A stretch of DNA of 64,000 bases from contig CAWJYO010000011.1 of assembly GCA_963847085.1 (NCBI GenBank), positions 620,001 through 684,000 on the forward strand. Direction: 5' to 3'. The position numbers and the translations under genes were made by a program. Of the stretch, positions 28,494-39,380 are shown one piece after another. This DNA is from Ilyomonas sp963847085. Lineage in GTDB: Bacteria; Bacteroidota; Bacteroidia; Chitinophagales; Chitinophagaceae. A model generated the notes under the pieces. The model made no database searches. It was not told where the DNA came from and worked only from the letters and a program-made list of their open reading frames with translations. Position 1 is the stretch's first letter; every line of letters begins with the position of its first letter.

Positions 28494-29690
28494 ATGAATA
28501 TAAAAACAAACCTTGAACAATACCTTCAACATGTAGTGTTTTTTATCATTGTGCTCTTTATCTCGATGTTCCTTTTTGCCTGCGGCAATCAGAATGGAAG
28601 CAATGCCGAAGCAAAAGCCGGCGACCCTCCACCGCCTGCCTATCCTGTATTCAAAGTGGCATCGCAAACTGCAACATTAAAAACAGATTATCCGGCTACT
28701 TTGCAGGGCGAGCAAAACATCGAAATCCGTCCGAAGATTGATGGTTATGTTGACAAAATTTATGTTGATGAAGGCGCCGCTGTGAAGAGAGGCCAATTAC
28801 TTTTTCGCATCAGCGCGCCACAATTTCAACAAGATGTGAATACAGCAAATGCTGCTATCAGCAGTGCAGAAGCCGATGTAAGCGCAGCAGAATTGCAGGT
28901 AAAAAAAACAAAGCCGCTGGTTGATAAAGAAATCATCAGCAAGTATGAATTAGAATCGGCAGAATATACATTGCAGGCACGCAAAGCAGCGCTGGCGCAG
29001 GCAAAGGCAAGTCTTTTTAATGCAAAAACAAACCTTGGATATACAACCGTTACAAGCCCGGTAAACGGCGTTATAGGAACCATTCCTTACAGGTTGGGAA
29101 GCTTAGTAAGCAGCACGACAACCATGCCGCTCACAACCGTTTCAAACATTGGAAACGTGTATGCTTATTTTTCTTTAAACGAAAAAGAATTGCTCGATTT
29201 TTCGCGCGAATACAAAGGTGCTACTTTAGAAGAGAAATTAAAACAGTTACCGCCTGTAACTCTGTTGTTGGCAGATGGCACAGAATATCCAGAAAAGGGC
29301 AAAGTAGAAACCATTGCGGGTTTAATCAATACACAAACGGGTTCGGCAAGCTTCCGTGCCACGTTTCCCAATCCGGTTGGCTTGCTGAGAAGTGGTGCAA
29401 GCGCAACGGTTGAAATTCCGGTAACAGTAAACAATGCTGTTGTTATTCCGCAAAGATCAACATACGAATTGCAGGGCAAAAAATTTGTGTATTTGGTAAA
29501 CAAAAACAATCAAGTAATCAGTACTGAAATTGAAGTGATGAGTGCAGCCGCAGGTCAGTATTTTATTGTAACCAAAGGACTGAAAGAAGGCGATACTGTC
29601 ATTTATGAAAGTACATCTTCCTTGCGTGATAGTTCGTCCGTTAAGCCCGATGTGCAGCCGCAAAACAAAGTGTACGAAGGCCTGAAATAA
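28494..29690 (+). CDS. RND efflux periplasmic adaptor (AcrA/MexA type)
   Basis: 398 residues. A signal/TM segment is followed by the lipobox-like FLFACGN, so it is likely a lipoprotein. The lipoyl half-motifs are VDKIYVDEGAAVKRGQLLFRI and, after the alpha-helical hairpin (residues 110-180), TTVTSPVNGVIGTIPYRLGS; beta-barrel and membrane-proximal domains follow. It bridges the inner-membrane pump and the outer-membrane channel encoded next, and exports drugs, bile-like compounds or other toxicants. It is the first gene of the operon and is 12 bp from the pump gene. Confidence 0.92.
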   Translation: MNIKTNLEQYLQHVVFFIIVLFISMFLFACGNQNGSNAEAKAGDPPPPAYPVFKVASQTATLKTDYPATLQGEQNIEIRPKIDGYVDKIYVDEGAAVKRGQLLFRISAPQFQQDVNTANAAISSAEADVSAAELQVKKTKPLVDKEIISKYELESAEYTLQARKAALAQAKASLFNAKTNLGYTTVTSPVNGVIGTIPYRLGSLVSSTTTMPLTTVSNIGNVYAYFSLNEKELLDFSREYKGATLEEKLKQLPPVTLLLADGTEYPEKGKVETIAGLINTQTGSASFRATFPNPVGLLRSGASATVEIPVTVNNAVVIPQRSTYELQGKKFVYLVNKNNQVISTEIEVMSAAAGQYFIVTKGLKEGDTVIYESTSSLRDSSSVKPDVQPQNKVYEGLK

Positions 29691-29702
29691 TCAATCTCAT
29701 TT

Positions 29703-32700
29703 ATGCTCAAAACATTTATAGAAAGGCCGGTGTTGTCAACCGTCATTTCAGTGATACTTGTGATACTCGGTATCATTGGCATCGTTACACTTCCTATCAC
29801 TTTGTATCCTGATATTGCACCGCCAACCGTGCGCGTATCTGCCTATTACCAGGGAGCGAATGCAGATGTTGTGATGAAGAGTGTAATCGTTCCGCTGGAA
29901 GAACAAATCAACGGCGTGGAAAACATGACGTACATGACTTCTAGTGCTGGTAATGACGGTTCAGCAGGCATCACTATTTTTTTCAAACAAGGCACCAATC
30001 CTGATTTGGCAGCGGTGAACGTGCAGAACCGTGTGTCAAGAGCAACACCGCTATTGCCCGCCGAAGTTACCCGCTCGGGCGTTACCACCAGCAAGCAGCA
30101 AAGCAGCATGGTGATGGTATTTTCAGTTAACAGCACCAACAAATCTTTTGATGCTAACTTCCTTCAGAACTATGCTAACATCAACTTAGTACCGGTTATC
30201 AAAAGGATTAATGGTGTGGGCGATGCGCAGGCATGGGGAACAGGAGATTATTCGATGCGGATATGGTTGAAGCCCGATGCCATGGCGATATACGGTTTGG
30301 TTCCCGACGACATTACGGCTGCGTTGGCCGAACAGAATATTGAAGCAGCGCCAGGCAAGTTGGGTGAGAACAGCAATCAATCTTTTGAATATGTATTAAA
30401 GTACAAAGGAAGGCTTGAGAAACCGGAAGAGTATGATAACATTGTCATTCGTTCTGCAGAAAATGGCCAATTGCTACGATTGAAAGATGTGGCACGTGTT
30501 GAACTGGGTTCGCTTACTTACAATATCACAACGCTTACTGATGGTACTCCTGCGGTAGTGCTTGGCGTTTTTCAAACGGCAGGCTCAAACGCACATGAAA
30601 TGATTGGAAATATTGAGCGCACAATCCATGAAGCCTCCAAAACATTTCCATCCGGCATCACCTTCACTCCTATATTTTCGGCAAATGATTTCCTGAATGT
30701 TTCTATTGAAAAAGTCATCAGTACATTAATCGAGGCATTCATTCTTGTATTCATTGTGGTGTTTATTTTCCTTCAGGATTTGCGTTCTACTTTCATACCG
30801 GCGATTGCAGTTCCTGTTGCCATAATCGGTACGTTCTTCTTTTTACAATTGTTTGGTTTTACCATAAATCTGTTAACCTTGTTTGCGTTGGTTCTGGCAA
30901 TTGGTATTGTGGTAGATGATGCCATTGTTGTAGTAGAAGCCGTTCATGCCAAATTAGATGGCGGCGCACCTTCTGCTAAAACCGCAACAGGGGAAGCGAT
31001 GAGTGAAATTAGCGGCGCCGTTATTTCTATTACATTGGTTATGTCTGCTGTGTTTTTGCCGGTTACATTTATCACGGGTTCAACCGGCGTGTTTTACAAA
31101 CAGTTTGGTTTAACCTTAGCCGTTTCTATCATCATCTCTGCCATCAACGCTCTAACGCTTAGCCCTGCGCTTTGTGCTTTGTTATTGAAGCCGCATCATG
31201 ATAACAAATTGCGTAAAGGCTTTATGAATCGTTTTTACAGTGCCTTTAATGCAGGCTTTGAAGCAATGACAAGCAAGTATAAACGCTCGATTGGTTTTTT
31301 AGCAAGAAGAAAATGGATAGCCATCGGCGGCATTGCCCTATTTGCCGGGCTATTATGGTTTTTACTGAAAACAACACCGGGTGGCTTTGTGCCGAATGAA
31401 GATCAGAGTTTTGTTATGGCTGATATTTCGTTGCCACCTGCATCATCATTGGAACGTACATCTGAAATTACAGATGAGGTAGTGAGGATGGCAAGAAGCT
31501 TACCCGAAATGGGATCGGTAACGCAGGTAGGTGGTATGGGTTTGATGAGTGGTGGCAGTGGCGGTTCGTATGCTGCACTTTTCATGCAGTTGAAATCGTG
31601 GGACGAGCGCAAAGGAAAAGATCATGATGTAAATGCCGTCATTAAAAAACTATTTGAAAAAACATCGGCTATCAAAGGCGCGAATGTTTTGTTTTTTGCA
31701 CCGCCTACGCTGGAAGGCTTTGGCAATACCAGTGGTTTTGAATTTCAGTTGCAGGACAGAACAGGTGGCGACATCAGCCGGTTTGTTGAAGTGAACAAAA
31801 ACTTTCTTTCAGCATTAAATAAAAGGCCGCAAATACAATATGCCACTTCTTTTTTCAATACCAATTTTCCGCAATACCAAATTGATTTGAATGTTGCGAA
31901 ATGCAAAGAAGCCAATGTTTCGCCTGCCGCTGTGTTAAGTACTTTGCAGGGCTATTATGGCGGATTGTATGCGTCGAATTTTAATGAATTTGGCAAGCAA
32001 TACCGCGTAATGGTGCAGGCAGATGCAGCCTATCGCGGCAACGCACAAAGCCTGAACAATATTTATGTAAGAACTGCCAACAACGTGATGGCGCCGGTAT
32101 CTGAATTTGTTGCATTAAGAAGAGTTTATGGCCCTGAATTCATTAACCGTTTCAACATGTTTACTTCCATTTCTATATCCGGTGCACCGAAAGATGGTTA
32201 CAGTTCAGGAGATGCGATTAAAGCCATACAGGAAACGGCTGCCAAAACATTACCTGCGGGATATGGTTATGAATTTTCAGGATTGAGTCGTGAAGAAATA
32301 GGGAGCGGCGGCCAAACCGTTTATATCTTTTTATTGTGTCTTGTTTTTGTGTATTTTTTGCTAAGCGCACAATACGAAAGTTATATCCTTCCATTTGCTG
32401 TTTTGCTATCGTTACCAATAGGCTTGGCCGGAGCTTTTGTTTTTGCCCGATTATTTGGTGTTCAGAATAATATTTACCTGCAAATCACACTCATCATGCT
32501 CATTGGTCTGCTCGCAAAAAATGCCATCTTAATTGTTCAGTTTGCGGTTGCAAGACGGCGCGAAGGTCAAAGTATTGTGCAGGCTTCTATCAATGGCGCG
32601 GTTGCACGTCTTCGTCCTATCTTAATGACATCACTGGCGTTTATTTTTGGTATTATGCCCCTAATGTTTGCAACAGGTGCAGGTGCAGCAGGCAATCAAT

Positions 32701-32867
32701 CCATTGGCACAGGTGCTGTCGGCGGCATGTTAATCGGAACTATTTTCGGTGTGTTTGTAATACCTGTATTGTTTATCATTTTTCAGTCGTTGCAGGAACG
32801 CATCAGCAGCAAACCTTTGCCGGTTGCTCAACAAAAACAAACTGATCATCAGCCTGTTTTACAATAA
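29703..32867 (+). CDS. RND efflux pump, HAE1/AcrB type
   Basis: 1054 residues in an intact frame. The start MLKTFIERPVLSTVISVILV is typical of the family. Twelve TM segments and two large periplasmic loops are evident. The proton-relay region in TM4 reads AIGIVVDDAIVVVEAV with the Asp pair, and in the C-terminal half LIGLLAKNAILIVQFA with the Lys. APPTVRVSAYYQGANADVV is the conserved first loop. The energy source is the proton gradient. It works with the adaptor and the TolC-like protein of the same operon. Confidence 0.94.
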   Translation: MLKTFIERPVLSTVISVILVILGIIGIVTLPITLYPDIAPPTVRVSAYYQGANADVVMKSVIVPLEEQINGVENMTYMTSSAGNDGSAGITIFFKQGTNPDLAAVNVQNRVSRATPLLPAEVTRSGVTTSKQQSSMVMVFSVNSTNKSFDANFLQNYANINLVPVIKRINGVGDAQAWGTGDYSMRIWLKPDAMAIYGLVPDDITAALAEQNIEAAPGKLGENSNQSFEYVLKYKGRLEKPEEYDNIVIRSAENGQLLRLKDVARVELGSLTYNITTLTDGTPAVVLGVFQTAGSNAHEMIGNIERTIHEASKTFPSGITFTPIFSANDFLNVSIEKVISTLIEAFILVFIVVFIFLQDLRSTFIPAIAVPVAIIGTFFFLQLFGFTINLLTLFALVLAIGIVVDDAIVVVEAVHAKLDGGAPSAKTATGEAMSEISGAVISITLVMSAVFLPVTFITGSTGVFYKQFGLTLAVSIIISAINALTLSPALCALLLKPHHDNKLRKGFMNRFYSAFNAGFEAMTSKYKRSIGFLARRKWIAIGGIALFAGLLWFLLKTTPGGFVPNEDQSFVMADISLPPASSLERTSEITDEVVRMARSLPEMGSVTQVGGMGLMSGGSGGSYAALFMQLKSWDERKGKDHDVNAVIKKLFEKTSAIKGANVLFFAPPTLEGFGNTSGFEFQLQDRTGGDISRFVEVNKNFLSALNKRPQIQYATSFFNTNFPQYQIDLNVAKCKEANVSPAAVLSTLQGYYGGLYASNFNEFGKQYRVMVQADAAYRGNAQSLNNIYVRTANNVMAPVSEFVALRRVYGPEFINRFNMFTSISISGAPKDGYSSGDAIKAIQETAAKTLPAGYGYEFSGLSREEIGSGGQTVYIFLLCLVFVYFLLSAQYESYILPFAVLLSLPIGLAGAFVFARLFGVQNNIYLQITLIMLIGLLAKNAILIVQFAVARRREGQSIVQASINGAVARLRPILMTSLAFIFGIMPLMFATGAGAAGNQSIGTGAVGGMLIGTIFGVFVIPVLFIIFQSLQERISSKPLPVAQQKQTDHQPVLQ

Positions 32868-32896
32868 TCTTTATTCAATCAATCGCTTCACCTAAC

Positions 32897-34349
32897 ATGA
32901 CCATAGATTTTTCTTATCATCGGTATCCCATTTTTATAATGATACTGGTAGTATCGTCTTGTGTTACGCAGAAATATGGCCAGCCTGGAATGGCAGTGCA
33001 AGGGCCATTGTTCAGAGATACAATAGCCAACAACAATAAAACTATTGAGTGATAGTTTGAATGCGGCTGATACATCATCCATTGCAACACTTCCTTATAC
33101 ACAATTGTTTTCAGATACCGTTTTGCAAAACCTGATTGCGGAAGGAATAGGTCAGAATTTAGATTTAAAAATCGCAATGCAGCGCATCAATGAATCTTAT
33201 GCAAGCTTCAGGCAAAGTAAAGCTGCTTTTTATCCAAATGTTGATGCCAATGCTGCTTATACGCGTAGCAAGCAATCCGTTGCGTCGTTGAATTTTCCTC
33301 CGGATATTGCCAATACTTTTCAGTTGACTACTTCAACTTATCAGCTTTATGTAAGCTCCAGTTGGGAAGCAGATATTTGGGGCAAATTAAAAAGTGCAAA
33401 AAGAGCAGCGCTGGCGAATTGGTTGCAAAGCGATGCAGCCAAACGAACGATACAAACTCAGTTGATTGCAAACATTGCCGGTTATTATTATCAACTGATT
33501 TCGTTAGACCAACAATTGAAGATTACAGAACAAACGGTAAAGAACAGAACATCTGATGTTGAAACGATGAAAGCGCTGAAAGAAAGTGCCATTGTAACTG
33601 GTGCTGCAGTAGTGCAAAGTGAAGCCAATTTGGCTGCAGCACAAGTATTGATTCCTGATTTAAAAAGAAGCATCCGCGAAACAGAAAATGCCTTGAGTGT
33701 ATTGCTCGCAAGAACACCAGGCAACATTCAACGCAGTTCTCTGGAAGGCAACAAACCGTCTATCAAAACTTAGCAACCGGCGTATCTTCTCTTTTACTAA
33801 AAAACAGACCTGATGTACAACAGGCGGAATTATCTTTCAGAACTGCATTTGAAAACACCAATGTGGCACGAACTTATTTCTATCCGCAATTTACTTTAAC
33901 CGCACAAGGCGGTGCTTCGAGTTTGCAGATCAAAGACCTGTTCAACATGTCGGTGTTTTATAACATTGTTGCAGGGCTTACACAACCGATCTTCCATCAG
34001 GGACAAAACAAAGCCCGCTTGCATATTGCGCTATCTCAACAGAAAGAAGCCTATTACAGTTACCAGCAAACCTTATTGAATGCAGGTGAAGAAGTGTCGA
34101 ATGCTTTGTATGCCTATCAAACATCTTTGGAAAAACAGTCGAGCAGAACACATCAAATAGACGCCTTGCAAAAAGCAGTTGATTACACAAAGCAATTGTT
34201 GGAGTATAGTTCGGCTACCAATTATACCGATGTATTAACTTCAGAACAATCTTTATTATCAGCTCAGCTTAAGCGGCATTAATGATAAGCTGCAACAGTT
34301 GCAGGCAGTAGTTGATTTATATCGTGCTTTAGGTGGCGGCTGGCAATAA
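32897..34349 (+). CDS. TolC-like outer-membrane efflux protein (three frameshifts)
   Basis: A lipoprotein start (MTIDFSYHRYPIFIMILVVS then SCVTQK) in one frame is joined to a long segment (SDSLNAADTSSIATLPYTQL ...) by a shift near 33050. Further shifts lie near 33755 (resuming as VYQNLATGVSSLLLKNRPDV) and near 34268 (resuming as SGINDKLQQLQAVVDLYRAL). It ends at a TAA at 34347-34349 after GGGW, the normal end of NodT-family channels. Rejoined, it has about 484 residues, the family size. It forms the exit duct for the RND pump. The density of breaks here is among the highest in the window. Confidence 0.85.
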
Positions 34350-34618
34350 AAGTTTTGATAAAAATAGCAGCTTATTATTAGATAAACGCTGACAGGGTTC
34401 ACTACCAGTCAGCGTTCTGGAATCACCTTTTCGTTTTGTGGGTATCTGAATGTTATAAAGTCTTTCGTGTGTTGAATTGAAATACTCCTAAAACGAAAGA
34501 AGTAAGCATTGGCACTGAATGGACAATGTATATATTTGCTTAGCTTGACTGGAGAAAGCAAAGTTTCGTGATATTTAAGAGTTATTGGCAATTGTAACTG
34601 ACACTACACTGTAATGCA

Positions 34619-37275
34619 ATGAAATCGGAAATCAAAATAATTTTAGACGAAAGTTCTTCTAACAAAGCAAAAGGTAATTGTTTCGAAACACTTGTCAGAA
34701 ATCTTTTGTCTTTACATCAGTATGATATAAGAGGGAATATCAATTTTTCTGGAATGGAGATTGATTTAGTTGCGGAACAAAAACACACAAATGAAAGCCT
34801 CTATGTTGAATGTAAGGCTAAAGAGAAAGTCACATCGGACGAACTTTCAAAATTTGCTTTCAATGTCGGTTTCAAAAAAGTTGACAAAGGTTATTTCTTT
34901 CGAACCCAAGAACTAGAAAGTCAAGCAGGAGCCTTACTAAGAGGAATAAAGGAAAGACCAGAGTATAAAAATTTGACCTTTTTCGAACCAAATGAAATTA
35001 TTCAAATGCTTGAAGATGGTAAGATGATTTTTGAACCTCTTGCAAGTCTTGTCTCATATGTAAAGCCAAAAAGAATTCTTGCTATCACCTTCTTTGGAGA
35101 TTACTTCATTTATCTCATTAATGAATCTAATGCTCTACCGACAAAATTTATAGTTGTTGACGCAAAACGAAATGAAAAAAAAGTTACATCAGAGCAAATC
35201 GAAACATTACAAAAATTCATACTTGAAATTAATAATCTCACATTCATTGAAAATCATACCGAACACGGTCATAAAGACATTGATAAAAAGGAACAACCGA
35301 TTTTAGAGGCGATATCTGAAGTCCAGGAAAGTGAACACTGGTATGACTATTTACCTGCTTCTTCTAAAAGAAATCATTTTGTAGGAAGAGATGACATAAG
35401 GTCAAAAATTCTTGGCTTTTTTAAGATTATTAGAGATAAGTCAACTGAAAAAAGAATTTTTTATCTTAACGGAAAATCAGGTTGGGGAAAGAGTTCTTTA
35501 GTTCTTGAAATAAAAGAAAGGTGTTCAAACAAACATTATAAAAACAAATTCTTTGGTCTTGCGATTGACACACGTAGTGCAATATCAGATAATTTTGTAG
35601 CCTTATCCTTTCGAAAACTTATCGCCGCCGCGCTGAAGAATAAATTCATTGAGAAGGACATTTTTCATCAAGAAATTAGTTTTACTTCAAACATTGATTT
35701 GCTTTCATCTGAAAGCATAAAGATGTTATTGAATAAATTAGAATCATCAGACAAATATTTGGTTTTGATATTCGACCAATTTGAAGATGTTTTTCGAAAA
35801 AAAGATTTTTTTAAGACCTTCTATAAATTTTTAAGTGATGTAACTGATACGAAGCCTAATCTGATAATAGGATTCTCCTGGAAGTCAGACTTCTTCATTC
35901 AAAGTGATGACCCTTCATATCATATTTGGCAGCAAGCTAAAGAGCAGGCTAGGGAATTTACAATCCAGGAATTTGGCGAAAAAGAAATAGATGAGGTAAT
36001 TAAGCAACTTGAAGGTTCTGTCGGAGAATTAGAGAAGGGTATAAAAGATAGAATTAAGGAAAGTTCGCAAGGCTTACCTTGGCTTACAAAAAAGCTTTGT
36101 ATCCACATATTCGACCAAATTAGATCCGGCTTATCAAAGGGAAATCTAATTGAAGCTAATTTGAATATTCTTGACCTCTTTAAAAAAGATGAAGAACGAT
36201 TGGAATCTAAAGAATTAAAGGCTCTTAAACTTATTGCTAAGAAAGCATATGATGGTAACTTTTTTGATGAGACTGAAGTAGGAGACGTCGTTGAGAGCGA
36301 AACAATAATGTCATTACTGCACAAGAGGCTTATAATTAGGTCGGGAGCTAATTACAATATTTATTGGGATATATATCGAGATTATTTAGTTACAGGTGTA
36401 ATACCTGTGATAGGAGAAAGTTATTGCTTAGGCAACCACTTAATCTTTGTTTAGAGGTGCTATTACTTTTTGAACCAGGAGATAAATTAACTTTAGAAAC
36501 AATCTTGGGAAGACATCCAAAAGGAATTAGTGCAGAGACTTTATACAATATATTAATTGAACTAAGAAATTTAAGTGTCGTTCAGAAGAGCGGTGATTAT
36601 TACTCAATTTATAATCATATTGAAATAAGTAAGGATGGTTTCATCAGTTTCATAACTTCAAAGTTTCAAAATTATACTCCTTATCTAAAACTGAAAAGTT
36701 TAAGTAAAAACAAAATTGCTAAAGCCGATGTAGTTCAAATTTTAAAAAGCACATTTAAGCAAGAATTTCAAGATACAACTTGGGGGTATTACGCAAATTA
36801 TTTAATCAGCTGGCTTTTGTTTTCGAGTTTAGATATCAAGAATAAAATTATCAAGCCAGTTAAGGGAAGAGGAAAAGGCATGTCAAACATTGAATTAGGC
36901 GACAAGTACAAAATGATTCCAAGGAGTTCGCTGAAGGAAATAACTGAGCAAGTTCCTCTATTAGTAGATAGTGAGGAAATTGTCAACAAAAGATTTAAAC
37001 GTGATTTGCTTCTTTTAGACATTATAGATAACCAAAACAACCTAACTGATTTTGGGAGGGAATTGATAGTTAGTAAAGAAATGGTTCTTGAACAGCGACT
37101 TAAAGAAAAGAGTTTGCAGCTTGAAAAAATGAAAACACTTAAGGATCTTATTAATACATCTTCTAAAATGACTTCAAAAAAATTACTAAACTCGTTACCA
37201 GTTAATTTTTTTGATGGTGAAAAAGAAAGTTCCAAGATTATATATGCTACTAAGGCTTTAACATGGCTAAAATAA
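34619..37275 (+). CDS. PD-(D/E)XK nuclease-STAND NTPase fusion (one frameshift)
   Basis: About 885 residues when rejoined across a missing T near 36422. Domain order: residues 15-115, a restriction-endonuclease fold with FETLVRNLL, MEIDLVAE and YVECKAK (the D...ExK triad); about 250-400, a P-loop ATPase with RIFYLNGKSGWGKSSLV (Walker A) and KYLVLIFDQFEDVF (Walker B); about 400-600, a helical STAND extension ending IYWDIYRDYLVTG, a phrase I associate with nSTAND proteins; about 600-670, a winged-helix-like segment (GRHPKGISAETLYNILIEL); then a helical, coiled C-terminus. The architecture fits an NTP-dependent, ligand-triggered nuclease of the anti-phage type. The gene is AT-rich compared with its neighbours and adjoins a toxin-antitoxin pair. 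No helper gene is adjacent. The function is inferred. Confidence 0.8.
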
Positions 37276-37305
37276 CAACTGACGCCAACATCGGTTTCTG
37301 CCTTT

Positions 37306-37324
37306 GCTGGTGTTCTTCACCAGC
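37306..37324. repeat. Short hairpin repeat, copy 2 plus partial copy
   Basis: GCTGGTG-TTCTT-CACCAGC is the same hairpin as at 3404 and 42964 with one compensated base pair changed. A half-copy containing GAAGAACACCAAC lies at 37341-37353. The pair sits just after the nuclease-STAND gene. Confidence 0.7.
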
Positions 37325-37446
37325 AAAATATCATGTCGGGGAAGAACACCAACATGGGCGAAAACGTTTTTCAGATGCCCACCATCGCTAAGCCATAAAC
37401 CGTTAACGGCAAGTGTACAAACTTTTTAAATTTTCAATAACACACG

Positions 37447-37454
37447 TATCTTTG
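37447..37454 (+). promoter_or_regulatory. TAnnTTTG -7 element for the toxin-antitoxin module
   Basis: TATCTTTG, a perfect match to the Bacteroidota -7 element, lies 20 bp before the antitoxin ATG. A T-rich stretch with AAACTTTTT stands upstream in the -33 area. Confidence 0.6.
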
Positions 37455-37474
37455 CATAATAAAAAGCACGTGCC

Positions 37475-37726
37475 ATGATAACAAAATTAACGTTAACAAT
37501 AGAAGACAAGGTAATAGATTCAGCAAAAAAATATGCTCAGACAAAAGGCAAAAGCTTATCTCATTTAGTTGAAAATTATTTAAAGTCAATTTCTTCTGAC
37601 ACAAAAGAAAGTAAAGAAGAAAGCATTTCTCCTAAAGTGCTAAAATTGATGGGCGTGATTAAACTATCCGAAGATTTTGACTATAAAACTGAATTAGGTA
37701 GTGTTCTGGCAAAAAAGTATTCTTAA
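37475..37726 (+). CDS. VapB-like antitoxin, DUF6364-type
   Basis: 83 residues. The N-terminal half MITKLTLTIEDKVIDSAKKY AQTKG (spaced here only for length) has the beta strand then two helices of ribbon-helix-helix antitoxins of the DUF6364 type. The C-terminal tail (SPKVLKLMGVIKLSEDFDYK) would bind and block the toxin. The stop codon overlaps the toxin ATG by one base (TAATG), so translation is coupled. RHH antitoxins usually repress their own promoter. Confidence 0.85.
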   Translation: MITKLTLTIEDKVIDSAKKYAQTKGKSLSHLVENYLKSISSDTKESKEESISPKVLKLMGVIKLSEDFDYKTELGSVLAKKYS

Positions 37727-38154
37727 TGAAAAATATCTTTTTAGATACGAATGTTATTATTGATTTTCTTGCTGATCGAAAACCCTTCTCACAATTTGCT
37801 GCTAAGCTTTTTAACTATGCTGTGTTAGGTAAGGCCAAGATATTTATTTCCGCAGTTTCTTATAATAACATCTATTATATTCTTAGACAATCTCATAGCA
37901 GTTCAGAGACAATAAAATTATTGGAAGCATTATCGGATATAACGGAAATAACCGATGTAACAAAAAGTATAATCAAAAAATCTTTGAAGTCTGATTTTAA
38001 AGATTTTGAAGACGCCATTCAATATAACTGTGCACTTAGCCTTGCTAAAATTGATTTTATTGTAACTCGTGACACGAAAGATTTTAAGAAAAGCACACTG
38101 TCAGTTATGACATCGGAGGAAGCAATAAAATTATTGGAAAACACCAGCAGGTAA
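37726..38154 (+). CDS. VapC-like PIN-domain toxin
   Basis: 142 residues. A PIN-fold RNase that would cleave RNA such as tRNA when freed from its antitoxin. Acidic residues are visible in IFLDTNVIIDFLADR (first Asp pair), the Glu of TIKLLEALSD region, DFKDFEDAIQY (the central DxxD/E cluster) and FIVTRDTKDF (last Asp). All expected acids are in place, so it is probably active. It is coupled to the upstream antitoxin. The whole module is AT-rich and follows the nuclease-STAND gene by about 200 bp. Confidence 0.88.
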   Translation: MKNIFLDTNVIIDFLADRKPFSQFAAKLFNYAVLGKAKIFISAVSYNNIYYILRQSHSSSETIKLLEALSDITEITDVTKSIIKKSLKSDFKDFEDAIQYNCALSLAKIDFIVTRDTKDFKKSTLSVMTSEEAIKLLENTSR

Positions 38155-38340
38155 CAATACTTTGCCGAAATTGGGGATAGACATTGAAGCAATGAACATT
38201 TGATCACTTATAAAGATTAGTTCGAGCAGATGTTTTTCAATTTAGCTTTTACAGTGCAAGACCAGCAACAAATGCCCCAAATTTCGGCAATGCGACCTTT
38301 AATAGCCATTCATTCTACAACAATCTTGCTTACAGTACAC

Positions 38341-39348
38341 TCACTTCATCTGATTCGCTCCATAAATTTTTTCAATGATTTCAACCGTTTTCAAACCTTC
38401 ATAAGCATTGGTACTTACGGCAGCTCCGTGGCACAAAACATCAATCACATTTTGGTACACTTTATCGTGGTTGCTCATGCTGCCCTTGTAGCTGCCATAA
38501 TCATTGGGTGGCGATTGTTTCGCTTCGTTTAAAACAACCGTTTTTATGTTTTGATAGGAAATGGTATTGAGATATTGTCCGCCAATTTTTACGGTTCCCT
38601 TTTCGCCAAACAAAGTGATAGAGCCTTCCATATTTTGTCCGAAACTGTTCACCGTATAATTCAATGTTCCGATGGCTCCGCTTTGCATTTGGAGTATTGC
38701 AACGCCTGTATCTTCAGTTTCCATTACCGATTGATGCGCAGCATTGGTAAGATAAGATTGAACGCTTGCTACATCGCCCAGCAACCAATACAAAATATCA
38801 ATAAAATGACTGAATTGAGTAAATAAAGTACCGCCGTCCAACCTCTTTGTGCCGTGCCAGCTATCCTTGTAATAGTCATCATTTCGGTTCCAAAATCCAT
38901 TGATTTGAAAGCTATAGATCTTTCCCAGTTTGTTTTTGTTCAATAAGTTTTTTACCTGCACAACCGCATCGTTAAAACGATTTTGTTTTACAATAAACAA
39001 TATCCTGTTGGCATGTTCAGCCGCATCTATCATTCGCCTGCAATCATCACTTGTTATTGCCATTGGTTTCTCGCACACTACATGACAACCAGCCTGCAAG
39101 GTAGCAACAGAGTGTGTTGAATGAAGCCCGTTAGGAGTGCAAACAGCTACAACATCAGGCTGATGCCGAAGCAATAATTCTTCAACAGAAAGAGAATACG
39201 AACATCCATATTGCTTAGCGATTGCTTTTGCTTTCTTGGTATCAACATCACAAACTGCAATGAGGTTTGCAAGGCGATTGATTTGCGCAGCATGGCGGCT
39301 GCCTATTCTGCCACAACCAATTAATGCAAACGACAAAGGAGCTTTCAT
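38341..39348 (-). CDS. Gfo/Idh/MocA oxidoreductase
   Basis: 335 residues. The N-terminal Rossmann fold reads FALIGCGRIGSRHAAQI; the family lysine is in VVCEKPMAITSDDC; the C-terminal alpha/beta domain contains WHGTKRLDGGTLFTQFSHFIDIL with the catalytic His. The overall pattern resembles WlbA-type UDP-GlcNAc(A) dehydrogenases of surface polysaccharide pathways, though other sugar oxidoreductases are close. It stands alone. A near-copy of the 11-mer at 38929 encodes NKNK. The frame is intact. Confidence 0.85.
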   Translation of the reverse strand: MKAPLSFALIGCGRIGSRHAAQINRLANLIAVCDVDTKKAKAIAKQYGCSYSLSVEELLLRHQPDVVAVCTPNGLHSTHSVATLQAGCHVVCEKPMAITSDDCRRMIDAAEHANRILFIVKQNRFNDAVVQVKNLLNKNKLGKIYSFQINGFWNRNDDYYKDSWHGTKRLDGGTLFTQFSHFIDILYWLLGDVASVQSYLTNAAHQSVMETEDTGVAILQMQSGAIGTLNYTVNSFGQNMEGSITLFGEKGTVKIGGQYLNTISYQNIKTVVLNEAKQSPPNDYGSYKGSMSNHDKVYQNVIDVLCHGAAVSTNAYEGLKTVEIIEKIYGANQMK

Positions 39349-39380
39349 AAGAAAAGAAAAAAGAGGCTGTGTTATTGTTT

